Positions 1-9,572 of a stretch of 64,000 bases of DNA are shown here, piece by piece; the stretch's first letter is position 1; every line of letters begins with the position of its first letter. The position numbers and the translations under genes were made by a program. This DNA comes from Desmodus rotundus. Its lineage: Eukaryota > Chordata > Mammalia > Chiroptera > Phyllostomidae. Where the stretch lies: positions 27,190,470 through 27,254,469 of the forward strand of contig NC_071394.1 in NCBI RefSeq assembly GCF_022682495.2. The letters run 5' to 3'. Below the pieces are notes generated by a model. That model was not told where the DNA came from, did not search any database, and saw nothing but the letters and a program-made list of their open reading frames with translations.

Positions 1-739
1 TTGGAGCATCCTCTTTTATTCAAACTCCCTCCTTTAGCCAGTGTTACCTACTTGAGGCCTCAAATCTCCCCACAGGTTACAAAACTCCGATAGGTCCTCA
101 TGCCGTGGCCTGTTTTCCTCCTTCTCGAACCATCTTTCTCAACAGCTCCTGTCTCTTGTCTGATTGACTCCAACTCATCTTTAAAGACTCAGCTTTAGGA
201 TTAAGACTAAGAGAAGCTTATCTTCTCTTGGGTTTCTGAACCTTTTCCTTCCCCATTTCCGGACATAAATGAGTCTTTTCTGTGGATTCAGTACAACTCA
301 GTAAACACTAATGGCATCTATTCTCTACTGAGAACAGTGTTAGGAGTTGGAGAATCACAGATGAATAAGCTGAAGTATTTGCCCTCAAAGACTTTTGTTC
401 CAGAAGGGAAGGCACATAGAGACATAATTGCATTATAGTGTGATGGACATAACAGTTGAGAAGTATTACCTTGAGAGGAGGGTGTGAATGAAGGGTTCTT
501 AGAGGGGAAGAATCCATGTTGATTTTAAAGAATAAGTTCGAGTGCAGCAGGCAGACAAGGTGCTGGGATGGAGTAGGGTGAATGTCCCAGGCTGAAGGAA
601 CAACGTGCAATGGCATGGAACGGCAAAAGAGTAAGTTTAGGAAATTACGAAAAATTGATATTTGAGTTAAAATTTAGAAGGTGACTACTGGGAGGTGAGC
701 TTGAAAAGCTTCGACAGACAATCACCAAAGATCTTATTT

Positions 740-925
740 GCGATGCACTCCATTGTGGCACTTTTCCTACTGTGTTGTAACTGCTGGTTTTCGTCCCCGT
801 GTCTCCACCAAAGGGCTCGCTCCTTCAGGGCAGGCGGTACATCTTACTCATTAGTCTTTGCATACATAGCACCTACCCAAGTGTCTAGGATGTAGTGGGT
901 ACTCATGAAAGCTTATGTTATTAAT
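740..925 (+). repeat. L2 LINE 3' end
   Basis: The order of phrases ('gctccttcagggcaggcg', 'tcttactcattagtctttgc', 'tgtagtgggtactcatg') follows the L2 3' terminal consensus (GAGGGCAGGGAC, CACAGTGCCTGGCAC, AGTAGGTGCTCAATAAA) with old-repeat divergence. Confidence 0.6.
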
Positions 926-985
926 GGGACCCTTTAAAACTCTTACAAGATTATTTTACACAAGACTATTATTTGGTATTTGATA

Positions 986-1016
986 CCTGTCTGTCTGTCT
1001 ATCTATCTATCTATCT
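986..1016. repeat. (CTGT)n/(CTAT)n microsatellite
   Basis: A run of CTGT units passes into CTAT units, about 31 bp in all. Confidence 0.9.
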
Positions 1017-1830
1017 CACCTGGGTTGAGTCTGGACAGTATCAGCTCCAAAGTCTAAGTATAAAAATAAAATTGAAGTAAAATACAACTAGGGATTCTTA
1101 GCAAAACTACAGGGCATGACATATCCACTGTCTAACTTTTAAAAAGTAAAATGTTATTAAAATTCTTCTAAGATTTAAATAGCTGCTATTGAGAAACAAG
1201 ATTAAACAGACATTTTTACAGCTTTGCCTACGAAGCCGGGTGCTCTGTATATATCTTTACATTCACTCTGAGTTCTTTCTTGTCTCTCTTCCGCAGCAAT
1301 TGACACCAGATGGAGACATTTTTACAGCAGAAAGTCTTAAGAACTCGCACCTCAGTTGGGTGGGACAGGCAGTCTTCTGAGTCTCTAGACTAGAAGACTG
1401 ATAGCCAGCTTTTCAGCCCCACTGTATTCTTGCCTCTTGCTTTCAAAAGAGCATTTTGAATCCCTAGGGAAAGTAGCACATACAGTTAGAGCTGCCATGA
1501 ACATAAGGAAAACAGGAAACGTATAACTTGAAACCAACCATAATAATCCATAGCAGTAACCTGAAAAAAAATCGCAATATCTAAAATCACTTGGGCAAGA
1601 CCCACTGGCTAGTTGACTAATGACAGATGAAGAAATAGGAAAAGAAAATGAAAAGGAAAGTCTTTTGAATAAGCACACTGCTTTGTCTTAAGTAGTTTTA
1701 CATATCTTTTAAAAAAGTCACTTGAGCTTGTTTGCCTTTTCTTACCTTTTAAAAAATGCCTTTGCCAAAGAATCTGCTAAGCATTACGGTTTCTCCCAAC
1801 ACCCTCTCCCTTTCTTCCCTTCTCCCTCAG

Positions 1831-2025
1831 TATCTTTTTGCCACATATGTTGCTCCTTCGGCCACTCTTGACATTGGACTCCAACAGGAAAAGAAAAGAG
1901 AAATTTATATGAAGATACAGCCACCATTTGAAGACCTTTTTGACACGGCAGAAGAATATATTCTCCTCCTCCTACTCGAGCCCTGGACAATGATGGTGAA
2001 ATCAGACCAAGTCACTTACAGACAG
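1831..2025 (+). CDS. RGS22: RGS22 exon a: C-terminal end of an RGS domain
   Basis: 195 nt, 65 codons, phase 0 at both ends. The acceptor is a pyrimidine-rich tract ending CCTCAG; the donor is ACAG|GTACTG. The peptide starts YLFATYVAPSATLDI and contains FDTAEEYILLLLLEPW followed by MVKSDQVTYRQ. This fits the last helices of an RGS box, where families show an APS-type turn, a D-A-(Q/E)-x-x-I helix and a K-S-D stretch. It is the first exon visible in the window; exons for the start of this domain lie upstream. No convincing exon was found in positions 1-1830. Confidence 0.9.
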
Positions 2026-2988
2026 GTACTGTGGCTCCGAGGACTGTGCATGAGCCACTGAGTTTTCTGTAAAACTGATGATAAGCACCATTGTTAACAT
2101 ACAAGAAAAAAAAACTGAAAAAGGTCTCTTATGGGCCAGGAATTCAGTTTCTCTACTGCCTCCTAACCAAAGACTTAAATTGGTGTCACTTTCAGTTCTT
2201 TGTACAAATATCTTAACAGAGATGAATCTGACTTTTGGTTTCCTGTGAACCAACAAAATAGGCCGTGATTATATACTGGCTTTGTCCCTGCTTGCCGTTT
2301 TTCAGCAGCGGCCTTAATTTTGATTAATGGACAAAGCCCGTTTGATTTTAGGCTGGATGAGTTACAGTAAATATTATACCCGTGGAAAATATAAACGTTT
2401 CCCATGCATTGTGGAAAGCATGTTCCCTGCCTGCAGTGCAGCCGTGTGAAAGCGCCCCCAGATCGCTTGATTGGATGAAAGGTTCGGCAGGTCTTTTTTC
2501 ATTCCAGAAGAGGTCATAGTAAGCCTCAGTGCTTGAATATTTTCACTCTTCTTATGGACGGGTGGAGGAAATTTCTTTAAATATTTATTTTGAATCACAA
2601 ATTAAAACCATCCGTGGGTATTTTTTATATTAAGTTAATGCACGTGCCCTGTTCATGAGGTCATTTCAGGTGGGACTCTGCTATCTTTGTGTTGCTCGTT
2701 TTGCTCACGTCTCCCCAGCAACTCCTTAGCCACGTCCTCTGCCAGGAAGGATAGGTTAGGTAGTTAAGATAAAATCAATACCAAAACACCTTGGATAGAG
2801 TTACCTGATTGGATTGTGACTAAAACAATCCTCATGGCTTACTCAATTCAATGACCAAAAAATTAATTTTTCTTTCTGATTTCTTTTTGTTCTGAAAAAT
2901 TAGCATTGTAACTTTTATATGACAAAAATATATAATTACACTAGGAAAGTTAGGCTATCATATGAAAGTTTTTAAAATCTCTCTACCT

Positions 2989-5062
2989 GATTTTTAATGT
3001 TTTATTGATTATGCTATTACAGCTGTCCTAATTTTTCCCCTTGTGCCCCCTCCACCCAGTAGCCCCCCATTCCCTCCAGCAATCTCCCCCTTAGTTCATG
3101 TCCATTGGTCGTGCATATAAGTTCTTTGGCTACTCCATTTCCTATACTGTTCTTAACCTCCCCATCTATTCTCTACCTACCAATTTGTACTTCTTAATCC
3201 CTGTACCTCTTCCCCCGCCCTCCCCCTTCCCTCTTCCGACTGATAACCCTCCAAATGATCTCTGCATGTATGATTCTGTTTCTGCTTGTTTGTTTAATTT
3301 GTTTTTTTTAGATGCAGTTGTTGATAGTTGTGAATTTATTGCCATTTTAATGTTCATAGTTTTGATCTTCTTTTTCTTAAATAAGTCCCTTTAACATTTC
3401 ATATAATAATGGCTTGGTGATGATGAACTCATTTAACTTTACCTTGTCTGAGAAGTACCTTATCTGCCCTTCAATTCTAAATGATAGCTTTGCTGGATAA
3501 AGTAATCTAGGTTGTAGGTCCTTGCTTTTCATCACTTTGAATACTTCTTGCCAGTTCCTTTTAGCCTGCAAAGCTTCATTTTAGAAATCAGCTGACATTC
3601 ATATGGGAACTCTTTTGCAGGTAACTGTCTACTTTTCTCTTGCTGCTTTTAAGATTCTCTCTTTTTCTTTAACCTTTGGCATTTTAATGATATGTCTTGG
3701 TGTTGTATTCTTTGGTTCCATCTTGTTTTGGGACTCTGTACTTCCTGGACTTGTTTGTCTATTTCCTTCACCAAATTAAGGGAGTTTCTTTCATTATTTT
3801 TTCAAATAATTCTCAATTTCTTGCTTTTCTCTTCTCCTTCTGGCACACCTGTGATTTGAATGTTGGTATGCTTGAAGTTGTCCCAGAGGCTTCTTAGCCT
3901 CACCTATTTTTTTTTTAATTCTTTTTTCTTCTTGCTGTTCTGCCTGAATGTTCTTTCTTCCTTATGTTCCAAATCATTGATTTGATTCAGCTTCTTTCAC
4001 TCCACTGTCGGTTCCCTGTAAATTTTTCTTTATTTCACTTAGGGTAACCTTCATTTCTCCCTGGGTCTCTTTTTATTCTGTTGAAGTAGCCAGTGAGTTC
4101 CCTGAGCATCGTGTTGAGCATAACTAGTGTTTTGAACTCTGCATCTGATAGACTGTTTGTCTCCGTTTTGTTTAGTTCTTTTCTTGGAATTTTGTTCTAT
4201 TCTTTCATTTGGGTCGTATTTCTTTGTCTCCTTATTGTGGCAGCCTCCCTATGTTTGTTTCTATGTTTAGTAGAGCTGCTTTGACTCCCTGTCTTAGTAG
4301 TGTGGCCTAATGTAGAAAAGTGCAGGTAGGTTGGATGGGGCAGAGCCTTAGGTAATCACCAGGGCAGGGCAAACCATGTGAACTAAGTTGATGAAGTCTC
4401 TGACATGGTGTTGCTGCTCTGTGGCTGTATGTGTGGGGGTGCTCAGAAAGGGACAGAGCTGCTACCTGGCCTCTGGAGTCTTGTCTGGGAGGAAGTTGTT
4501 CCCTGGTACTCGCCCTGATGCCAGACACTTCAGTTTCTCCCTGTATGCAGCTGGTGCCCTTCCAGCTACTGCCCTGGTGCTGGAGCTCAGAGGGAGTGAG
4601 TCTACATAAGCCCTAAGTCCATTGTGAGCCCTTTAAGAGGAGATTCCTGAGAATCCCACAGTTTCCTCTGCTGCCCCAACCTACGCTGTTTTTTACAGCC
4701 GGAGTTATAGGGACTTATCTTCCCAGCACTGGAACCCTGATCTGGGTGGTCTGGTATGAGGCTGGGATGCCTCAGTTCTGAGATATCCTTCCTGAACTTT
4801 TATCCACCACACCTGGCTGTGGGACCACTTGTTCCACATCTCTGTGCCTCCCTATGCGTCTCCACATCTCCACATCTCCGCACTTCCTATCTGTCTGGAT
4901 GAATGTGACTTCTTTAATTCCTTGGTTGTCAGACTTAGAGCTCATACAGCTCAATTTTCAGATGATTCTGGGTGATTGTTGTTTTGTAGCTTAGTTTAAT
5001 TTTTGCTGTGGCTGTGTGAGGGGGCAAGCCATGTTTACTTATGCCTCCATCTTGACCACAAG
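2989..5062 (-). mobile_element. HAL1 (Half-L1) retrotransposon, antisense, near full length
   Basis: Read on the minus strand it begins with GTCAAGATGGAGGCATAAG, runs through a 5' UTR and a decayed L1 ORF1, then passes directly into a 3' UTR ending ATAGCATAATCAATAAAA. No ORF2 sequence is present. ORF1 remains include LQPRLLYPAKLSFRIEGQIR and NEFIITKPLLYEMLKGLI (minus-strand reading near 3390-3540). Candidate target duplication TCTCTACCT/TCTCTACTT at 2980-2988 and 5063-5071 (one mismatch). The 5' UTR differs from the other HAL1 copies and resembles the antisense L1 at 43.8-44.9 kb. Confidence 0.8.
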
Positions 5063-5724
5063 TCTCTACTTCTTATTTGAATGTAATGTATAGTCCAGAG
5101 GAAAATGGATCTGAGATATGGTCCTGGGATGATAAAGATTTAGAATTATAACCAAAGTCCCTAAACCAAAAGGTTTTGGCCTTAGTAATTATTCTTATAA
5201 AAATGCATGGGAAAAATCATACATTCTTTTTTAATAAGAGGAAGAATAACCCTCTCTTAATTTCTAGAAACATCCATAAATTCAGCCCAGAGACTTCTGT
5301 AAAAGTCCAGCCGACTGGATTACATAGACTCTTTCCCAAAAGGGATAACCAAGGAGGCTGCTCAAACTATCCAAACTGCTTTTTTCCCCGCAACAGAGAA
5401 ATGGAGAATGACCTTGTTCTCCTGACTGTGTGAAGTAGTACAACACACACTCTGAAGGCTGCAACTGACCATGCAGTTTAATCAGATGATTAATTCTCTT
5501 CTCTCTTGCTACACCAATAAAACCTCTGCTCACTGACTAATCCCAATGGAGTCTGGTCACTTCATGTTCTTCTGGGAATTGCGTGGCCCCTGAATCAGTA
5601 GTGCCTGCCTTCGTGACTGTTACCCTGTTATAACAAACAGAAACTAGAAGTGTGACCCAACATGTTTCCAGTGTTTGTCAGTGCCCAAGGGTTTTCCAGA
5701 AAGAAGGAGGAGTTTTGGTGGCGC

Positions 5725-6410
5725 TGTATCATCCATTTTCAAACTTTTTCATCTCATGGCACACACAAACTACTAAAGCTCTGCAGCACATCAAAAAATA
5801 TATTTTTAGCCAATTTACAAAAATAGGTATAATTTTGATTAATTTACAAAAAAAATAATAATAGTAATTACCTATACTTTTTGCTCCAAGTGATGTTTTA
5901 TTTTATTTATTTATTTATTTTATTGATTTTAGAGAGAGAGAGCAAAACATCAATTTGTTGTTCCACTTATTTAGACATTCATTGGTTGATTCTTGTATGT
6001 GCCCTAACCGTGATCGAACCTGCAACTTTGGCATGTTGGGACAATGCTCTAACCAACTGAACTACTCTGCTCTTGGCTCTCAGCTTGGCTGGCTGAGAGC
6101 CAAGGCCACAAAGTGACTTTAAAAAAAGTCAAGTTGTACTTGTGCATAAAGATTGCTGGTACCAAGAATTAATCAATCAGACACAACCTTATCATACATC
6201 GTGACCTAGAAGATACAACTCTATTACACAGCGTACATATTTGTGATTCAAGACAGGGCATTCACAATGGACAGCCATTGCTGTGTTGGCTGTTGTCAAT
6301 TTTTTATTTGACAATTTAAAGGAAAAGAGGTCTGTGCCCCTAAGTAGTTGGATATTGCACATTTTAAAAATTCTTGTGGCACACTTGTTAAAATACATAC
6401 CTAGAAATGT
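5725..6410 (-). mobile_element. Non-autonomous hAT-like element, split by a SINE
   Basis: One end reads TTTTCAAACTTTTTCATCTC and the other TTCTTGTGGCACACTTGTTA. A second copy at about 33075-33280 shares the interior (phrases 'ggctgttgtcat' and 'aaaaattcttgtggcacac') and ends near GGTTGAAAGTCACTG, close to the hAT terminal pattern CAGTGGTTTTCAACC. The family assignment is from memory of bat repeats. A SINE at 5889-6111 interrupts this copy. Strand is arbitrary. Confidence 0.55.
5889..6111 (-). mobile_element. Ves-type SINE, antisense, inside the hAT-like element
   Basis: Contains the antisense tRNA-derived box region (GATCGAACCTGCAACTTTGG), GTTGTTCCACTTATTTAGAC and a terminal A/T tail (TTTATTTATTTATTTATTTT on this strand). 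This is the subfamily whose sense tail reads 'ataagtggaacaacaaat'. A perfect 13-bp hairpin (6072-6104) sits at its 5' end. Possible short flanking duplication AAGTGA. Confidence 0.75.
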
Positions 6411-6628
6411 AGGTATTTTTTTATTGTATACATTCAAAGTCTGACTTTGGTATAGCTGATATTTTTTACTATGTTGGTCTTCCTGCTTTAGCCTCCAAGC
6501 TAACTTACTTTAGTAGCAAGTGTATGGGTTTCTTAGCCCACTGATACTGGCAAATTGTGCATTCTTTCCCCACTTTCTCATAATGCACATTCTATTGATG
6601 TTACAAGTATTTTTTACTATTTTATTAG

Positions 6629-6721
6629 GTGAACTTGGTGGAAGAAACTCGACAGCTAGATTCCACATACTTTAGAAAACTACAGGCTTTGCATAAAGTG
6701 ACACTTTCCAAGGAAACTGAG
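6629..6721 (+). CDS. RGS22: RGS22 exon b: linker between RGS domains
   Basis: 93 nt, 31 codons, phase 0/0, between TTTTATTAG and GAG|GTAAGA. It encodes VNLVEETRQLDSTYFRKLQA and continues to SKETE. This charged, probably helical linker follows the first RGS box. It continues in frame from the exon at 1831 and into the exon at 9400. The preceding intron carries a HAL1 element, a hAT-like element and a SINE. Confidence 0.88.
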
Positions 6722-6799
6722 GTAAGACACCTCTCTACATAGAAAAATGAATTTATATCCTGGAGAGGTACTGCATATATTGGTGGGAGTGGGGGTAAG

Positions 6800-8316
6800 A
6801 GTAGTAAGGAGAGTTCCTTGGAGAGACCCCCAGGGTCCTAGAATGTGCACAAACCCACCCACCCAGGAATTAGTACCAGAAGGGCCCAAATTGCTTGTGG
6901 GTAGTGGAGGAAGTGACTGAAAGCTGGCTGAGAGCCAAGTAAGCGGCATTGTTCCCTCTTGGACCCCTCCTCCACATATAGCGCCACAACACAGTGACAT
7001 AGGCTGCTCCGCCCTGACAAATACCTAAGGCTCCACCCCTTACTACATAACAGGCTCTTGGAGACAAAAAAATATGGGCCAAGTGAAAGAACAGATCAAA
7101 GCTCCCGAAAAAGTAGAATTAATTGATGGAGAGATTGCCAGTCTACCAGATGAAGAGTTCAAAACACTGGTAATCAGGATGCTCACAGAAATGGTTGAAT
7201 ATGGTTGCAAAATAGAGGAAGAAGTGAAGGCTATAAAAAGTGAAATAAAGGAAAATGTCCAGGGAACCAACAGTGAAGGGAAGGAAATTGGGATGCAAAT
7301 CAACAGTATGGAGCAGAACGAAGAAGTAAACATTCAACCAGAAGAGAATGAAGAAACAAGAATTCAAAAAAATGAGGAGAGGCTTAGGAACCTCCAGGAC
7401 ATCTTTAAATGTTCTGACATCAGAATCATTGGGTTGCCAGAAGAACAACAAGAGCAAGAAATTGAAAACTTATTTGGAAACATAATGAAAGAGAACTTCC
7501 CTAATCTGGCAAAGGAAATAGACTTCCAGGAATTCCAGGAAGCCCAGAGAGTCCCAAAGAAGTTGGGCCCAAGGAAGCACACACCAAGGCACATCATAAT
7601 TACACTACCCACAATTAAAAATAAGGAGAGAATTTTAAAAACAACAAGAGAAAAGGAGACAGTTACCTACAAAGGAGTTCCCATGAGACTATCAGCTGAT
7701 TTCTCAAAAGAAACCTTGCAGGCAAGAAGGGGCTGGAAAGAAGTATTCCAAGTCATGAAAGGTAAGTACCTACATCCAAGATTACTCTATCCAGCAAAGC
7801 TATCATTTAGAATGAAGGGCAGATAAAGTGCTTCCCAGAGAAGATAAAGCTAAAGGAGTTCATCACCACCAAGCCATTATTATATGAAATGTTAAAGGGA
7901 CTTATTAAGAAAAAGAAGATCAAAAATACAAATAGTAAAATGACAACAAACTCACATCTATCAACAAACCAATCTAAAAATCAAGCTAAGCAAACAACTA
8001 GAACAGGAACAGAATCACAGAAATGGAGATCACATGGAGGGTTATCAGCGGGGAGTGGAGGCGGTGAGAATGGGGGAAAAGATGCAGGGAATAAGAAGCC
8101 TAAATTGGTAGGTACAAAATAGACAGGGGGAAGTTAGGAATAGTATGGGAAATGGAGAAGCCAAAGAATTTATATGTACGGCCCATGGACATGAACTAAG
8201 GGGACAAGGCATTGATGGAGGGAATGGGCGTACTGGGTGGAGAGGGGCAAAGGGAGAACAATTAGGACAATTGTAATATTATAATCAATAAAATATATTT
8301 AAAATTAAAAAATATG
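6800..8316 (+). mobile_element. HAL1 retrotransposon, 5'-truncated, with nearly intact ORF1
   Basis: Begins inside the 5' UTR (GAGAGTTCCTTGGAGAGACC, matching the copies at 20.0 and 42.1 kb), carries ORF1 at 7074-7826, then a 3' UTR with GGAGATCACATGGAGGGTTA and GACATGAACTAAGGGGACA, ending in CATAATCAATAAAA-type sequence and an A-rich tail. There is no ORF2. It lies in the RGS22 intron between exons b and c, in sense orientation. No clear target duplication found. Confidence 0.82.
7074..7826 (+). CDS. HAL1 ORF1 protein (L1 ORF1p-like), C-terminally truncated by a frameshift
   Basis: 250 codons, the longest open reading frame in the window. It starts MGQVKEQIKAPEKVELIDGE. A charged, probably coiled-coil segment (residues about 40-115) includes ETRIQKNEERLRNLQDIFKC. 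An RRM-like start DIRIIGLPEE follows at about 119, then MKENFPNLAKEIDFQE and a C-terminal domain with YLHPRLLYPAKLSFR near the end. These are L1 ORF1p features: a trimerising coil, RRM and CTD that bind RNA. Compared with the copy near 43.1 kb one G is missing after AGAATG, so the last ~35 residues (EGQIKCFSDKVKLKEF and on) are lost. It is a transposon gene, not a host gene. Confidence 0.8.
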   Translation: MGQVKEQIKAPEKVELIDGEIASLPDEEFKTLVIRMLTEMVEYGCKIEEEVKAIKSEIKENVQGTNSEGKEIGMQINSMEQNEEVNIQPEENEETRIQKNEERLRNLQDIFKCSDIRIIGLPEEQQEQEIENLFGNIMKENFPNLAKEIDFQEFQEAQRVPKKLGPRKHTPRHIIITLPTIKNKERILKTTREKETVTYKGVPMRLSADFSKETLQARRGWKEVFQVMKGKYLHPRLLYPAKLSFRMKGR

Positions 8317-8504
8317 TAATCCTTATTAGAAAGCATCTTTCTTTACTCTGTAACTTTTGAAATTAAGTTATAGATAAAAGAATATTTTATGTTCATGATA
8401 CATTGTTAAGAAAAAGAACCAAATTATAAAACCATACATAGTTGTATAGTCCTGTCTTCTTCTTGTTCTATGTAATTCTCACCCATGGGTATATCCACTG
8501 ATTT

Positions 8505-8752
8505 CAGGGAGAGGGGCAAAGAGGGAAGGGAGGAAGGAAGGAAGGAAGGGAGGGAGGGAGGAAGGAAGGAAGGGGAGAGAGAGAAAGAGAAACATTGACA
8601 TGGAAGAGAAACACCGATTGGTGCCTCCCTTTTGTGCCCTGACCTGGGATCAAACCCACAACCTAGGTGTGTTCTCTGACTGGGAATTGAACCTGCAACC
8701 TTTTCTGGTGCACAAGATGACACTCCAATCAACTGAGCTGCCCTACCAGGGC
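8505..8752 (-). mobile_element. Ves-type SINE, antisense, with expanded GGAA tail
   Basis: On this strand it ends AACTGAGCTGCCCTACCAGGGC, the reverse of a tRNA-like SINE head. It contains GAATTGAACCTGCAACC (B-box side) and begins with a long (GGAA)n/(GGGA)n tract at about 8518-8575, an expanded form of the usual pyrimidine-rich tail on the sense strand. Confidence 0.85.
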
Positions 8753-9042
8753 CTTCGTACCTTCATTTTTAATGAGCTGCATACGTGTAGACGAAAAAGA
8801 CTAGATGGATATATGTGTATATAAATGCTAACGGTGGTTATCTCTGAATGGTGGTATTAGGGGTGCTTTTTGTTTTCTTTTTATTACAAAGGACATTACT
8901 TCTGTACTAACAAAAATAATAAAATTAATATTTACAAGCAAGTATATAATAAATGTTTACTAACTGTTCCTCAAAATAAGGGAATGGAATGTAAAGGAAC
9001 AGAAGAAAATTTGTTATGAGTTAGAACCAGATTGTAGATTCT

Positions 9043-9255
9043 TTTTTTAAAAGATTTATTTATTTTCAGGTAGAAGGTAAGGGAGGGAGAGAGGGAAAGA
9101 AACATTGATGCAAGAGAGAAACAATGATTGGTTGCCTCTCATCTTGACCAGGGACCAAACTTGCAACCCTGGCATGTGCCCTGAATGGGAATCAAACTGG
9201 TGACCTTTCATTTCATGGAATGACACCCAACGAGCTGGGCCACACCTGCCAGGGT
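9043..9255 (-). mobile_element. Ves-type SINE, antisense
   Basis: Begins AAAAGATTTATTTATTTTC, contains GAAACATTGATGCAAGAGAG, and ends with CACACCTGCCAGGG. Flanked by TAGATTCT at 9035-9042 and 9256-9263, a likely target-site duplication. It lies 145 bp upstream of RGS22 exon c. Confidence 0.85.
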
Positions 9256-9399
9256 TAGATTCTAGATTCTTCACCTGGTTCTACCACTGACCTGTGCAAT
9301 GGCATTGGCCTAACAGTTAATTTTTATTTCAGCTTATTTTAAGTTGAAAAATGATTTGTTGTGTTTAAGAGATTTTTATGAAAAGTATTATTTCACTAG

Positions 9400-9572
9400 G
9401 ACACTACTGGTGGAGTTGGAACTGGTATTTCACAACATCCTGATATCTCTAAGGAAACACAATACTGGAATAATGTTCCCGCAGAATATAGGCATTTTAA
9501 TTTTAATGATCTGCTTAAAAACAAACTGGAGTTTGAACATTTCCGTCAGTTTCTTGAGGCTCATTCGTCAAG
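9400..9572 (+). CDS. RGS22: RGS22 exon c: linker and start of the second RGS domain
   Basis: 173 nt, entering in phase 0 and leaving with two bases of a serine codon completed by the next exon. Acceptor TTTCACTAG, donor TCAAG|GTAAGG. It encodes a Gly/Thr-rich linker, then YWNNVPAEYRHF and NFNDLLKNKLEFEHFRQFL. The last segment matches the opening of an RGS box: a phenylalanine-led helix, a short loop, then F-x-x-FL. The odd phase is matched exactly by the exon at 10411, which supports the splice model. Confidence 0.92.

Larger units (their letters stand above)
1..1830. other. RGS22 upstream intron segment, mostly old repeats
   Basis: No exon with plausible splice sites and phase is visible. 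About 310-640 resembles a very old dispersed mammalian repeat (phrases such as GCCCTCAAAGAC and GAAGGAACAACGTGCAATGG) that I cannot name safely. About 740-925 is an L2 3' end and 986-1016 a short tetranucleotide repeat. The rest is A/T-rich unique intron. Confidence 0.6.

Noticed and set aside
986..1016. CRISPR-like array
   Set aside because: Tandem tetranucleotides without spacers; no array with repeat-spacer structure exists in the window.
1297..1380. Possible extra RGS22 exon after TTCCGCAG
   Set aside because: No GT donor within reach before the stop and no similarity to RGS22; the exon at 1831 does not need it.
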